The notes under the pieces were generated by a model, which was given only the letters and a program-made list of their open reading frames with translations, did no database searches and was not told the origin of the DNA. Of a DNA stretch of 64,000 nucleotides, positions 1 to 11,418 are shown piece by piece (position 1 is the stretch's first letter; each line of letters begins with the position of its first letter). Both the position numbers and the translations under genes were made by a program. The stretch is from contig LSRY02000006.1 in NCBI GenBank assembly GCA_001643675.2, forward strand, positions 870,501-934,500, given 5' to 3'. This DNA comes from Monocercomonoides exilis (Eukaryota; Preaxostyla; Oxymonadida; Polymastigidae).

Positions 1-236
1 ACGAGCTGCTTACACACCACATCACATTGATAAACCAGGCTATGAATCGAATTCTGCTCTGTGGGCAGGAAAGCAGGCAGACGCAAACGGAGAAACGGCA
101 GGTTCAGAATTGCGGGGTCGTGACTGAGATTTCTGGAGAAGAATCGCTCGCTGCCTTGATGGTAGAGAAGGATGAGAAAAAAACAGAAAAGGGTTCGACA
201 AAGCCTGGCTCAGGACCCGGGAAGAAGATGAGATAA
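1..236 (+). CDS. 3' end of an unidentified gene, cut by the window edge
   Basis: A frame beginning at base 3 is open without a stop to a TAA at 234-236 and has no necessary start inside the window. The stretch is markedly GC-richer than the DNA just after it, as real exons are in this window. The tail is hydrophilic and basic, rich in Lys, Glu and Gly, and ends in GKKMR. No domain is visible, so no function is proposed. It could also be a chance frame. Confidence 0.35.
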   Translation, partial: ELLTHHITLINQAMNRILLCGQESRQTQTEKRQVQNCGVVTEISGEESLAALMVEKDEKKTEKGSTKPGSGPGKKMR

Positions 237-899
237 ACACTAATCTATGTTACTTTTTGTTTTTCACTTCCACGCACTTCAACATAACTACTCTGTTTAT
301 TTTATTCTATCCAATTGACTTGTGTGAAAATCTTTTGAACAAACTTTTTTCTGAAAAACAAAAGAAGGCAAAAGATAATTTTATGTAGTTGCACAGAATA
401 AACGAATTATTTGGTTTGTGAATGATTTGAATAAAAGTTGCTTTTGATAATTCACATTCAGATATTGAAGAAATTTTTCCATGAAGCAATAACTCCTAAA
501 GGGATCAGCAACAAGTGATTTGTTTATGAATAGAATATAAAAGTTTGAATTTGCAATTCACTGCTAAAAGTTCTTATCAGTGACTTTTTAAATAGATAAA
601 TGGTTTATGTTCATAAATAAAATCAATTTTCTTTCCTTGGTGTTAAACTGGACAATTTGTATTCCAATATTTATCTTTCTGTCAAGAACTTCAAACATTG
701 TCAATGTGATTCAATTAGAGGGGATCAAAAGTTCAGTCATTATTATTACATAAAATACTAAAAATGGTGTCTAAATTGAGCTTAATGAACTCATCAATAA
801 AAGTCTTTAATTCAAACCTTGTCAAAAGAGAAATTCTCTGTTTGCATAAGCAATCGTATTGAAATGAATTATATAATTAATTTATCTCACAATGATGTG
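237..899. other. AT-rich spacer, no gene seen
   Basis: No frame with coding character on either strand and no repeat structure noticed. It separates the partial gene at the window start from the pogo-like element. Confidence 0.5.
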
Positions 900-950
900 G
901 GGTCATCTTTTTATTGGAACTTTTTTCTTTATTGGCACCAAAATTTTTTG
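900..950 (+). repeat. Left terminal inverted repeat of the pogo-like element
   Basis: Matches the reverse complement of 2863-2909 with a few substitutions; outermost bases are GGGTCATC. Confidence 0.75.
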
Positions 951-974
951 ACATGAAAAAAAGTTAAAAACACA

Positions 975-2573
975 TCAAAAAAATACAAAACTCAAATCAA
1001 TTACTCTTCTGACTTTTCTTTTTCCATTTTCACGTTCAAAGGGGTCATATTCATCACTTGTTTCATCGTCTTCATTCTTTATTTTTCTGAATTTCCATTT
1101 CACTTTTTTCTCCAAAGGCAATTCTTCTTCTTCAATTTCCTTTTCTTTTTCAACATTTTCTTCAATTTTCATCTTGTGTTTTTCATAATATTCATAACAT
1201 TCGTCAAGAAGCTTTTCTTTCGTTATTTCTTTTCCGAAGAAGTCGAAATAATGTGAATGAGAAGGAATGGAGTTCTGAAAAAACTGAGGAAGCTTCATTT
1301 GAATCGATCCAGATGCATTGCTGAGAATGTCGCTGCATGTTAAGGCTTTTTTGATGACTAAAGGCGTGAATGCGGTGTGAAGGACTTGTGGCAACACATC
1401 AACGATTGATATTCTTTTTGAAAATGAGCAGGTAAATGATGGTGAGCTGTAATTGTTTTAAAGCTCCGACTTCAACACTGCAAACACACCTCTGTCCAGA
1501 AGCTGTAATATGTGTGCCACATGTGGAACGATGGTGACGAAGTCTTTTTCGTCCACCTTGAACTGTCTCAATATGGTTGGATCTGCGCGCGATGAGTGTG
1601 AATCCAAAAGAAGAATGCAACGATGAGATTCTTTTAGAATTCGCTTTCTTCTGTCAATGATAGCTGGAAGCAGGACTGTTAAGGCGTTTTTTTGAATGAC
1701 GTTTTGTCCATCCAACCGTTTGTGTTTGGCTAAATGTCAAGCGACGGAGTTAACAGTGTTGTCAGTTCTTTCGGAAGAGTTTCACTCATCTCAGCACAAC
1801 AGACCGAAGCGAGAAGCCATCAGCAGCTATTCCAGCAACGAGAGTGGCATTCAGCATTTTTTCGGCAGTCTTTTTGAATCCAGCTTGCTCATCTGCGAGA
1901 TGAACAACAACTCCACGTGTAGAAGTTGAAATTCTCTGCGAATATTCATCGGTATTGAAGATTAATTCCTTAGGATATTTGTCTGCATCGTGTAATGCTT
2001 GTAATTGAGCTTGCCTCGGCTTTAGGATTTTCCGACAAGATGCTGCAAGTCTGTTGAAATCAACTTGCTTTGGAAGCGATGACTTCAATTCCGGATGGCG
2101 CTTTATGAATGAGTGAACCGTCTTCAGAGTGACTGTCTTTTTCTTCTTTTCTTCTTTTTCTCCTTCTTCTTCACAATCGTTCATTATATTTTCCATCGAA
2201 ATACAAATTAATTATAAATTTTATATCAATTGCAAACCAGATCACGCGCTTTTCGTGATGTGAGGCTTGTCCCAGAACGGGATTCAATTGTAACTTCTTT
2301 AAAGAATTGCTTTTCTTTTTCGCTGCTAATAATTTGTGTGCATTGAACTTTTGCAATCAACCTGTCGCTTTTTATAGCTTGAACAGTGTGTTTCAAAGAT
2401 TTTTTGCTGATTCCACCTTATTTAACCCCGTTGACCAGCCTGACAACATTGTCATTCACAATGTGTGCAATCCTTTCCAATCTTGTCTCATATTTCCTGT
2501 AATGTAATGTGGACATTGCTTCCTTCATTTGCTTCTGCACCGCTTCAGCTTTCTTCTTCACTAGTAATTTCAT
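975..2573 (-). pseudogene. Pogo-type DDE-superfamily transposase relic
   Basis: From an ATG at 2573 the minus strand reads an N-terminal basic segment, breaks frame near 2430, then continues in pieces. One piece (about 1790-2150) has the pre-catalytic region of pogo transposases with FNTDEY in place of the usual first-aspartate N-DET motif. A later piece (1458-1700) has LLLDSHSS, VPHVAHILQLLDRGVF and LKSEL, the classic second-aspartate and H-LQPLD block of the DDE_1 family. The frame is interrupted by several shifts and stops, including TAA at 1458-1460 after which homology continues in frame (AFTPLVIKKA). The C-terminus is Lys/Glu-rich. It would have cut and joined the inverted repeats around it but cannot make a full protein now. 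Confidence 0.75.
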
Positions 2574-2862
2574 ATATATATATATTATGGGTAATGATCA
2601 TAAATATATTTTTTTATTTATTAATTCTCATTAAAGAATTTTTAATTAATATTTAAATTTTTGAATGAATTAGAAATATTTACAAACCTTTGTGCAGTCC
2701 AATTTCTCAAGAAAGCTCAATGGAATGACTTGAATCCCCCCATTTCCTCTCCATGAGAAATTGGATTTCTTTAAAAATACAAATATTAGTATACTTGACA
2801 TTTGTATATATACCAAATATATATTTTAAAATATCATTTGTGGGTCAGATTAATTTTTATTT

Positions 2863-2909
2863 AAAAAAATGTGCCAGTAAAGAAAAAAATGCCAATAAAA
2901 AGATGACCC
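2863..2909 (-). repeat. Right terminal inverted repeat of the pogo-like element
   Basis: Reverse complement of the left end at 900-950. Mismatches are confined to an A/C-rich triplet and a single T/C change in the first 45 bp. Confidence 0.75.
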
Positions 2910-3213
2910 TATTCAAGTTTTTCTGCCAGGCTTTTGCAGACGTTTTTGCATATTTTCAGAGAAAAATATACGATTGAGGGTTAACCCTCAAAGTACTATC
3001 ATTTAAATTTCGTTTATTTAGATATGAGGGCTTGAATATGATAGAAAATTTTTTGATGATTTAAAATTTCCAAAAAAAAATATATCTTCATTTGCAAAAC
3101 ATTAATAGTTTGAAAATCTTTTTCTTTGTTTCATTTATGATGGATTTTTTCGAAACGAAAAAAGAAACAGTTATCAAGGAAATTATTCCAGTCTTATCAT
3201 TCCCTTCAACAAA

Positions 3214-3955
3214 CATTTTGATGGGATCCAATAGGTAGCAAAGCTGAAGAGACAAGAGAAAACGAGGAGTTATCAGCCGGATTGAATGAGCAAAGGAGAA
3301 GAAGAGCTGCTGAAGATAATGACCGAGATGCTGAGCGCAGAATGCAGAAGGAATCGTTTTGTTTGAAATCAATGGAATCTCCACGATGAGGAAGAGATTG
3401 ACACATAAGAAAAGATAATTGAACTGTTGTTCGGTTGTTTTCTTGCAACGTTCTTCCGTTTCGAAGAAGTGAAAAAAACAGTCAAAATAAAAGCATTCAA
3501 ATAACTGTTGAATTGTGAAATGGTGAAAAAAGAAAAATAAAATTTTCAAGTTTCAAAATGCGAAACATTTCCTCAAATGTTCACAAAATAGTCCGAAATA
3601 TTCAACGTATATCTAAGATTATCGTCTTCATCAAAAAATTTAATTGTATTAAAAAAGCTTGTGAAGGCATCTTCGTAACCTTCTTCCTCCATCTTTTCAA
3701 ATATCTTCTTTTTAGCTATCCTTCTTTTCTTTTTAGTTACTACATAATCCACGCTTCCTTTCAATTTCTTTGAAACATTCATAAAAAAATTTAAGATTTC
3801 ATATTTCATTTCGTCATTTAGTGTTGGTTGCTGAATTTCCTCCAAAATGACATCAAATGCTTTGCCTTCCAATAAATCTTCAACATACACGCATTCACTT
3901 TCTGCTGCTTCTCGAAATAAATGAAAACACAATTTGCTGATTTCACTGTGATAAC
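3214..3955 (-). repeat. Arm of a high-identity inverted duplication (partner 29396-30136)
   Basis: This stretch is nearly identical to the reverse complement of 29396-30136. It covers the last part of family copy A plus about 350 bp downstream, ending sharply at CATTTTGATGGGATCC. On the opposite (plus) strand of this arm a small frame beginning MSKGEEELLKIM is conserved with the partner, but here it is broken by stop codons. Confidence 0.8.
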
Positions 3956-4896
3956 CTTTTGCTGCTTGAAATACTTGAACAACGCTGCAGACAATCCCGA
4001 CAAATTCTTTATTCTCCAATTTACATGTGAACAAGTAAATTATCAATGTTTCGACCCATCTCATCAAAAGAAGCTCTTCTTTCGTTTCTTTTCTTTTTTC
4101 CTCTTCTTTTTTCTTCCAATCAATGTTTTTTGTAATCTCTTCCAGTTCTCTTCTTGCTTCTCTCACAAAATGCAACTCATTCACAACAGTATCTTTCGAT
4201 GATCCATTGTCGCAAAATCGTCTTATTAAAAACTACCAAGCAGATTGATAAGCGAGTCGTGTGAGTTTGTGATGCTTCTGATGATATTCGATGATCTCTT
4301 TGATTTCATTCAAATAAAGTCTTTGTTCTATTATCTAGAGAGGGAGAGATAGAGAGAGAGAAATCAATAATATTAAAAAAGAAATACGATGTTCATACAC
4401 AAATGACATCGATGCAACTCAAAGCCAGCAAAGCCATTTCCACTTCTTTTTGAACTTTCTCTCTTTCCTCTTTCTTCAAGGCAAATTTCAGGAGGCAAGG
4501 CACACACAGAGAAAGCATTTTCGAAGAAAATACTCCGCTGTAAAACAAAAGGTAGCATTCGCAAAGATCAACCAGAAGCTTTTCGTTTTTCCCTTCTTTT
4601 TTCTCATTTTCATCAATAATCATCTTTTCAAATCTTTTGTGCAAATCAGAACGAAAAAAAGAATTAATTAATACGGATTTCGTTATTTGATTAAATCCCA
4701 TTCGCTTCAACAATACAATGACATTTTCCATTCCCAATTTCTTTTCTTCAATCATTTTGTCCAATCTATTGAAGATAGAAAGCGTGAAAATTGAATACAT
4801 TTCTTTTGTGCCCATTTCATCTAATAATCCGTTGAATTCTGTTATTTTCTGCTTTTGTTCATCTTCGCTGCAATATTCCAGTTCATGGAGCAATTC
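3573..4896 (-). pseudogene. Copy A of a multicopy Lys/Glu-rich family, nonsense-mutated
   Basis: Two exon-like blocks are visible. The first (about 4408-4896) follows an acceptor TTTTTCAG and reads ELLHELEYC...KKLGMENVIVLLKRMG...LLVDLCECYLL...LCVPCLLKFALKKE. The second (3573-4334) reads LTRLAYQSAW then an in-frame TAG where copy B has CAG (Gln), and goes on to DYFVNI and a TGA stop. The protein would be all-helical, perhaps armadillo-like, but no named domain is recognised. Copies B and C share the same layout. The donor of the intron is uncertain (GTCATT at 4407 keeps frame). I call it a pseudogene because of the TAG in the conserved core; read-through or another splice would change this. 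Confidence 0.65.
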
Positions 4897-5976
4897 TGAA
4901 AAATGCACAAAAAAGCATGATGATTTTTATGAACAGATAAAATGAATAAACTTGTAAAATGTTTAGTCAATGAGATTTCTTTAATTCCTTCATTAGCGCG
5001 TAAATTCATTCTGTGCGTTGAAGGACGCAATAATTTTGCGCAAAAGTTATGCAATTAACGAAAAATCGTTTGAAACAAAAATCGTTAACAATCTTGTACA
5101 GCTAAGCAGTTACAATACCAATACTGATTGCTTTGAATTATAAAAAGCAGTTTTAGAAAAGAATAGAGCTAAATGAATCTATCTATCTATATATATTTGA
5201 ACGAAGCAAGAAACACAAATATTTTGATTTGTTTGTTGGATCAAAAAGAAATAATTTATAACGAAATCAAAATATATGAAAAAGATCAGACATTCATCAT
5301 CGTTGTAAAATTTGAATTAACCACAATTTATTTCATCATTGAATGTTCATTAAAAAGAAAAAGAATTTAATTTTTTTTGAAATAAAAGTTCAAAAATATT
5401 TTCCTTTCAAAAAATGGAACAAAAAATATTTGTACCAAAATTTCAATTCTTTAGTGAGCAATCACAAAACAATTGAACTATCAATATCTATTATTTCCAA
5501 TAAAATCACTAACAAAAAATAAAAATAAAATAAAAATAAAATGCAATAGGATGGAAACAAATCCTTCTTAGCAAACAAAATTTTCAATATTACAAGCAAA
5601 ATTGAGGGCTTTACTGTTCAAAAAAATGTGACTGTCTTTTTTTCTGCTCTTGCATTTTCATCTCAATCAAATAGCTCGTTCTTTCATTGTGCAATTAATA
5701 AAACGCACGAAGAATTTCTGAATTGTATGAAAATTGGTTTATCATCTCTTCCGATTTCCAAATGCTTATTCGAATAAAGTGAATGCATAAATCTTTTTTC
5801 TTTTCTTTTCTTTTCTTAGTTGTTGTTGTTGTTGAGGGGAAAAAACGGTACATCCGTTGTATTATTCAACACAAGCATTTATACCCTCCATTTTGCAACA
5901 TAACTCAGGAATAAAAACAATTGCCCATTCGCAAAAATTCTTTTTTGTTTGTTTGTTTGTTTGTTTGTTTGTTTGT
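4897..5976. other. AT-rich spacer, no gene seen
   Basis: Only short frames of poor composition. A first exon for copy A might lie near 4900-5060, but nothing decisive is visible. A TTTG microsatellite closes the region. Confidence 0.45.
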
Positions 5977-5978
5977 TT
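5942..5978 (+). repeat. (TTTG)n microsatellite at the 3' end of the S41 gene
   Basis: About nine TTTG units; the TAA stop of the minus-strand protease lies at its edge (5977-5979). Confidence 0.85.
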
Positions 5979-8900
5979 AGTCATCAAGCAGCTTGTGCTT
6001 TCCCAGCCCGTCTTTCTTTCCTCTCTTCCAGACAACCCACCGCACACACGCAACAAACACGCCTGCTCCAATCACCACCGTCCCCAGCACACTCCCCACA
6101 ATAATCCACACTATCTGTTTCTTACTCAGTTTTTTGTCCCCCTTTTCCATCGGAACATGCGGAATGCTCACACACCGCCCCACCCCGTTCCGGTAATACC
6201 CTTCCTCACACCGCGCAAACACACAGCGCGTCTCGTCAAACACCCCTTCTCCGGCTCGGCACGGGTGGCCATACACCGAATGCGCCTCTCCTTCCTCCCC
6301 GCTGCACTCTCCCCCGCCAACTTTCACCTCCCACGGGAAACACACGTTAAACAGCCAGCTCACCTCGCGCGCTGCTGCCACACGCCCATCGTCGCTCTCC
6401 AGTCCGCTCCATTCAGGGTAGATCGGTAGCACTGTATCTGGCGGAACCACCCGGAAGCCCAGCGACTGGTTGTGCGTTTCCCAGTCAAATGAGTGCAGTG
6501 CTGTTAGAGACAGCGAAAATCGGGTTGTTGCGCGCGGGAACGGCAAAGGCAGAACGTCGGTATCATTAAGAGAGATAGAATTGTAACGCTGCGATTGATA
6601 CGAAGAAATCGCAGCTTCTTTATACGGTTTTGTTTTCTCTTCGTTCTTTTCTTTTACCTCTTCTTGCACATCACTTCCTCCAATTTGAACCACCGTCTCG
6701 TTATCCTTCGCACTTTCTTTTGTTTCATATGTTTCTGCTTCTGCTCCTATTGCTGCTTCATCTTCCTCCCACTCCCTCTTCAGCCTCCGCAGCTCCGACT
6801 CACTCACGCCCATGCTCTCCATCTCTTCCCACCCTTCGCTGCTGACCACACGATAACCTCCGCCCATCCCGCCCACATCAAACGCGCTCTCAGGAAACAG
6901 CAGGCTTCCCCCAAAGCCAACCACTTTTGCCACTTTCGCTTCGCGTATGTGCTTCACAAACTGACTGCATTCGCTCTCGCACCGCCCGTCTGTGATGACC
7001 ACCACGTCTGTCGCCTCGAACAAAGTCTTCCCTTTCCACGGCGCCTTTTCCAGCTCTGCCTCAAAAAACGGCATTCGTTCTGTGTTCACCGCAAACGGGA
7101 CAGACCACTTCCGCTCTCTGCTTGTCTCTTCGCTGCCTTCCTCCTTTGTGATGTTGAGAGAGAACACGTCGTCGAGAATGGCAAGCGTTTCGTATTCGGT
7201 CAGAAGCACCTGAGTGGATGAGGAAGGAGAAGAAGCAGAGGAAGAGGAAGAGGAAGAGGCAATTGAAAGAGAAGAAGAATGATAAGAAGAAGAAGAAGCA
7301 TGTTTTGGATGACGAAGTGGCAGGCATGTTTCATTCGAAGATAAGTCTGAATGAATATCAAGAGAGTTTTGTGAAGTGTGTTGCGAAGTGGGTTTATTAT
7401 CATTTACAGTTAAACGAGACGGAAAAATCTCACATTTTTCAATGTCAGCTTTGCCGTGTCGGTTTGAAGAAAAAATGTGAAATGTCAAGAAATGAAGTGA
7501 ATTTTGAAGAAAAGAAAGAAAGCTATTGAGCATCCGTTTCATGAAACTCGTCGTTCCAGATGAAATTTCTGCTGTTTTCGCATTCATTTCGTTTCGCATC
7601 TCTGTCGACTCTGCCAAATTCCTTTTATAATTCTTCCCTTTCGACTTCGGGTTCTGATAAGTCATCAATCGATAGCTCTCAATGAAATTCCTCGCCAGCG
7701 CCGTGTTAACAACTTCCTCCTTCGCATAGACCGGAAACACACGAGGAAACAGCAGGTGGAACAGCGCATTCGCAAGCTCAATCATCCCGCCCCTGTTTCT
7801 CCGCACGTCAACCACCAGCCGCTGCGTCTTCGCCGTCGCAAAGGTGTCCAGAGAAAGAAAAGCATCTTCGACAAACTGAGAAAGATCGCCCATTGAAGAC
7901 GGAAGGAACGAGGCGACGCTCAAAAGCCCGATGCTCTCGTTGGGCAAGTGGTAGCCGTGGATCATCGAGCCCTGCGTCAGCTTCAGGTACCCTTCGGACG
8001 ATGGGGAGTTTGAAGAAGGAGGAGGAGAAGGAGAATGAGAAGAAGAAGATAGGTGAAAACCAGATGGATAAGATAATTTTGAGGGAGGTGATGAAGGTGA
8101 TGGAGGTGTTAAGAAAGTTGGTGGCGGTGAGGTAGAAGAAGAAGAGGAAGAGGAAGAAGAAGAAGAAGAAGAATGCATTTCTATTGATTGAATCTCAATT
8201 GGATCAGTTGGAATAGTTGCTGATTTGTCAAATGAAAGACTCACGTTCACCAAAGAAGAAAAATCGATCAAAGTAGAAGGATGCGATGCTTCGTTCATTC
8301 TCTTAATCTTTCTATTCAGTTGATAAAAGCCATCGTCTTTTTCTCCAATTTTTGAATTCTTTTGTGTTTTTTTGGTGCTCTTAAAGTTCTTTTCATTTCT
8401 TGTTGAAACAAAATTGTTATACAAAGGGCATAAATCGGTTAGCACATCGACATCCTTTGTTGTAAAGCCATAAAATGGCACACGAATAACATAAACTGAT
8501 TTGTCACGAGATAAGCAACGAAATTTCAATGTTGTTGCATTGGGAGGAGGAAAAATTGATGCAGGCCGAAAAACAAAATAGTTGTCTATTGCATCGTTCA
8601 ATCGAGCTGCAGGGCTTCGAGATAATAAAACAAATTTTTCTGCCCAAAGAGATATTGTTTTCCATGCAGGCTCAGTTTCGTTAAATGGATCATTATCTAC
8701 AGCAATATGAGTTATTTCCATTCCTGTAATATTGTAGCCGCCTTGATCTAAAAACACATCTGTCACACCACGCATCGGATGCCTTGTAGCATATACTGAA
8801 GCTTCATCGGTCTTATTATTTTTGTTTGAAACAAACTTGATTCCAAAAGGCAAAAGATAATAAAAGAATTGTGAACATGGAGCAGTGTAAACTGTGTGAG

Positions 8901-9302
8901 GATCGTGAAGTTTTGCAAACGCATGAGTTATAGCAATGTGAAATTCATATCCATTACTGTAATTTGTTTTTCGAATTGTATTAAGCTCGTCAAGAATATC
9001 AACAGCATCAGAATGATATGGCGTTGGTGGACTCAGAAGAAGGTCACGATACGGATATGAATTCATGTAGTCTCGAAGAATTCTCAAAGTAGCAAGCATT
9101 TCAGTTGAATTTTGATCATACTAACACAATTTTACACAAATAAAACACAGAAATTAAAAATTCTGTAAAATGAAAAAATGCAAACAGGAAGATTTGTAAG
9201 ACATTCAGAAATGACGGCCGCATCGTAAATGCGCATTTTCGCAAGGTTGCATTCTTTCCCCCAAATGATTAATGGAAGAAAAAACAAAGCCTGGAAAATC
9301 AT
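5977..9302 (-). CDS. Membrane-anchored S41-family (C-terminal processing-type) peptidase-like protein
   Basis: Two exons: 9186-9302 and 5977-9120, joined in phase 0 across a 65-bp intron (donor GTTTGC, acceptor GTTAG), about 1086 aa. Exon 1 starts MIFQALFFLPLIIWG, a signal peptide. The S41 N-terminal region follows, with YPYRDLLLSPP and FAKLHDPHTVY (about residues 60-116). The protease core has LVVDVRRNRGG near residue 475 and TDGRCESECSQF near 754, where the family places its catalytic Ser. Ser-, Pro- and Glu-rich inserts separate these blocks. A Cys-rich juxtamembrane segment precedes one membrane helix (about 1036-1065) and a short basic tail ending LLDD. The topology suggests an ectoenzyme at the cell surface or in the endomembrane system. 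The ATG was chosen for the signal peptide and the frame-keeping splice. Activity is not assured because the core is much interrupted. Confidence 0.85.
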
Positions 9303-9381
9303 ATAGGCATATAATGTAATGGGTTTATAACCTTTTTTGTTAGATTCATTTTGATCGAAATAAACATATTAAAAATTTTAT
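9303..9381. promoter_or_regulatory. 79-bp divergent intergenic region between protease and membrane protein genes
   Basis: Only 79 bp separate the two start codons on opposite strands, so both promoters must be here or inside the genes. The sequence is AT-rich; no named core motif is recognised. Confidence 0.55.
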
Positions 9382-10435
9382 ATGAACAGAATAAATGATG
9401 CACTGAAAATTTCTCAACAACAGATTGCTGATGCCTACATGTTTCGACAAAAATCGAATAAGCTTCATAAAGTTATATTTATGTGGAGATTGATAGTTAC
9501 TGCTTACATGCTTGTTTTCGCGATTACATGCCTTTTAGGTTTTTTTATATTATTGATTTTTTTATTCTTTCAATAGCAAAATTACTTGTGCATCCAGGCG
9601 ATATGTTAGAATTAAAATATTACACCAAGCAGAGTTTTATCATAACTTTATTTTATTTCGTTGTATGCCGATTGAATCATTTTTTCTTTTTTAATATTTT
9701 AAAAACACATAAAACAGTTTGCTCTTTCTTATGGAGATGGATCGAATACACAAAGCATGAATGATTCAAATTTTCGCGAAGAAAGTTCCACGACTTCAGC
9801 TCGTTCTAAAGTTATTTATATTCTTGCTTGTCTTGCAATAAATGGAAGTTTTATTGCGACTTTTGGATTTTGGGTTTTCTTAGCTCCACATGCAAAAGAC
9901 GTCAACACGTCTATTTTTGCATTTTTGTGGTTTGGAGTTAACCCTCATGGAATTAGCTTTGCGCTTATATCAATTGATATTTTCTTGTTTACGAAAGTGT
10001 CGTTTAAGTTGACTCATTTCTACATTGCACTGATGTACACATTGGGATATATGTTGTTTTCTTTTGCATATTATGCTTTGGGAAACGGGTTTGCAAATAA
10101 TTAAGGATTTATTTGTGATGATTTGAAAATTTATTATTATTAATGCATGTAGATGGATTTATCCTTTTCTTGAATGGGGAACGAAAATGGCATTTGTTTC
10201 TTATCCATTATTTATTGTTCTTGTTGTATTAACTCATCTATTTATGTCTGCTGTTACATGCTCGTGCAAATGTTCAATGGGAAAAGGAAAAGAGGTTTCT
10301 GTTGAGAAATCTCCAGCTACAACTCCAGTTCTTACAGAGTCTTCTTCATTTTCAGCTTTAACATCGACATTTACAATGCCAATTTATTGTTCAACACTGA
10401 AACCTTCTTTTTCTTCGGAGGCATCTGCAATTTGA
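9382..10435 (+). CDS. Multi-span membrane protein, Rolling stone / FAR-17a-AIG1-like
   Basis: Four exons, 9382-9538, 9577-9659, 9718-10088 and 10153-10435, join without breaking frame to 297 aa; introns are 38, 58 and 64 bp with donors GTTTTT, GTTGTA and GTTTGC. Hydrophobic segments are spread through the chain (around MWRLIVTAYMLVFAITCLL, SFIITLFYFFALSYG, VIYILACLAINGSF and later). The second half has the pattern NPHG, LTHFYIALMYTLGYMLFSFAYY, then WIYPFLEWG, which resembles the HG...Y-LFS-IYY...YIYP-LDW pattern of Rolling stone-like proteins. The tail after CSCKC is Ser/Thr-rich and probably cytosolic. It shares a 79-bp divergent promoter region with the S41 gene. Family assignment is by motif memory only; a generic multi-span protein is the alternative. 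Confidence 0.75.
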
Positions 10436-11418
10436 ATGTATTTGTTGATTTGTTTTTAAAAAAATAATAATTAAAGATTGGATTGTTGTCAACACTTGTA
10501 AAAATGCTAAATGGTACATCTGAAGTAAAATTGCATTAATTATCATCAGATAGATAGGATGTAAGCGGAGTGAATAATGATTTCGATATGCTCAAAGGAG
10601 ATATTCGCACTTTTTTAATTATCATTTTATTGCTTGATGCAATTTTTGTGTTTTGAACACTTAATTACAAATAATTTGATTTGTACTATTCGGATTTTTA
10701 ATCTTGAAGAAAAATGTTTGATAAGAAATACAGTTTTTTGTTTTGTTTTTTATTAAAAGTGTGAGGTTGACTTTTTTATTTGTTTTGATGGTGTTGTAGC
10801 ATTGTCGCGTAACCTAATTTCTGAAGTTTTGCAAATCTTTTGTTTTGATATATGTTTTTCAGGTAAAGATGTTTTTCCAGCCTTTATTTCTGTGTACACA
10901 ACATTTAATAATAAATTAATTTTTTTTATTAATAAATAAGTTTTTCTTTGCAAACTTGTTTCAATTTTTCAAGAAAATGAAAAATCTGAAATATCTATCT
11001 CTGTTTCATTTATCAATAAAATCCGTTATAAAAAATAGGTTTTTTTTTTTTTTTTGTCAATCTTTTTTGTAAATGTCTGATTCAAAAACAAAAAGGGAAC
11101 TTCTCATTGAATAAAGTTTTGGTGAATTTGTAGATAAAATACGAAAGCTTTATAAGTGTATGCCAACAAAAAAGCAACATTCAAAAAATTACAAACAAAA
11201 ATATGTTAAAGAAAAATAGAAGAAAAACTGGTTATTCAAAGAAAATAAGTTTCTAAAAATGAAAGAAACAAAAAATGAAAAATTACTCTGTACAAAAATC
11301 CGAAAAGCTGTGGGGAATAAAATTGTTTTACTCTTTATTTCAGAAAATCTGAGCAGAAACCTAAATAAATTGATTCATCAATCATTAATTAAGTTCGGAT
11401 CAAATTCTTGATAGTATT
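10436..11418. other. AT-rich spacer, no convincing gene
   Basis: Holds a 16-17 base T run near 11040 and a 66-codon minus-strand frame at 10753-10953 without recognisable features. No repeats matched elsewhere in the window were noticed. Confidence 0.45.

Larger units (their letters stand above)
900..2909 (-). mobile_element. Decayed pogo/Tigger-like DNA transposon with terminal inverted repeats
   Basis: The two ends are inverted copies of each other. The left end begins GGGTCATCTTTTTATTGG at 900 and the right end is the reverse complement of the same sequence, finishing at 2909; similarity continues for about 48 bp through a shared TTTCTTTA-TGGCAC block. The roughly 2.0-kb interior holds a minus-strand transposase relic. 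The expected TA duplication is not visible at the two edges, which fits an old insertion. Confidence 0.75.

Noticed and set aside
2977-2996. GAGGGTTAACCCTC palindrome as a telomere relic or operator
   Set aside because: A single short palindrome without neighbours or repeats; chance is sufficient.
1458-4260. TAA and TAG codons inside conserved frames (1458 in the transposase; TAG at a Gln position in family copy A) as evidence for a TAA/TAG=Gln genetic code
   Set aside because: All long clean genes use CAA/CAG for Gln and end with TAA, TAG or TGA at sensible C-termini, and contain no internal TAA/TAG. Simple C-to-T decay in pseudogenes explains the two cases.
5947-5980. Possible CRISPR or satellite at the TTTG run
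   Set aside because: It is a plain tetranucleotide microsatellite with no spacers, and the genome is eukaryotic.
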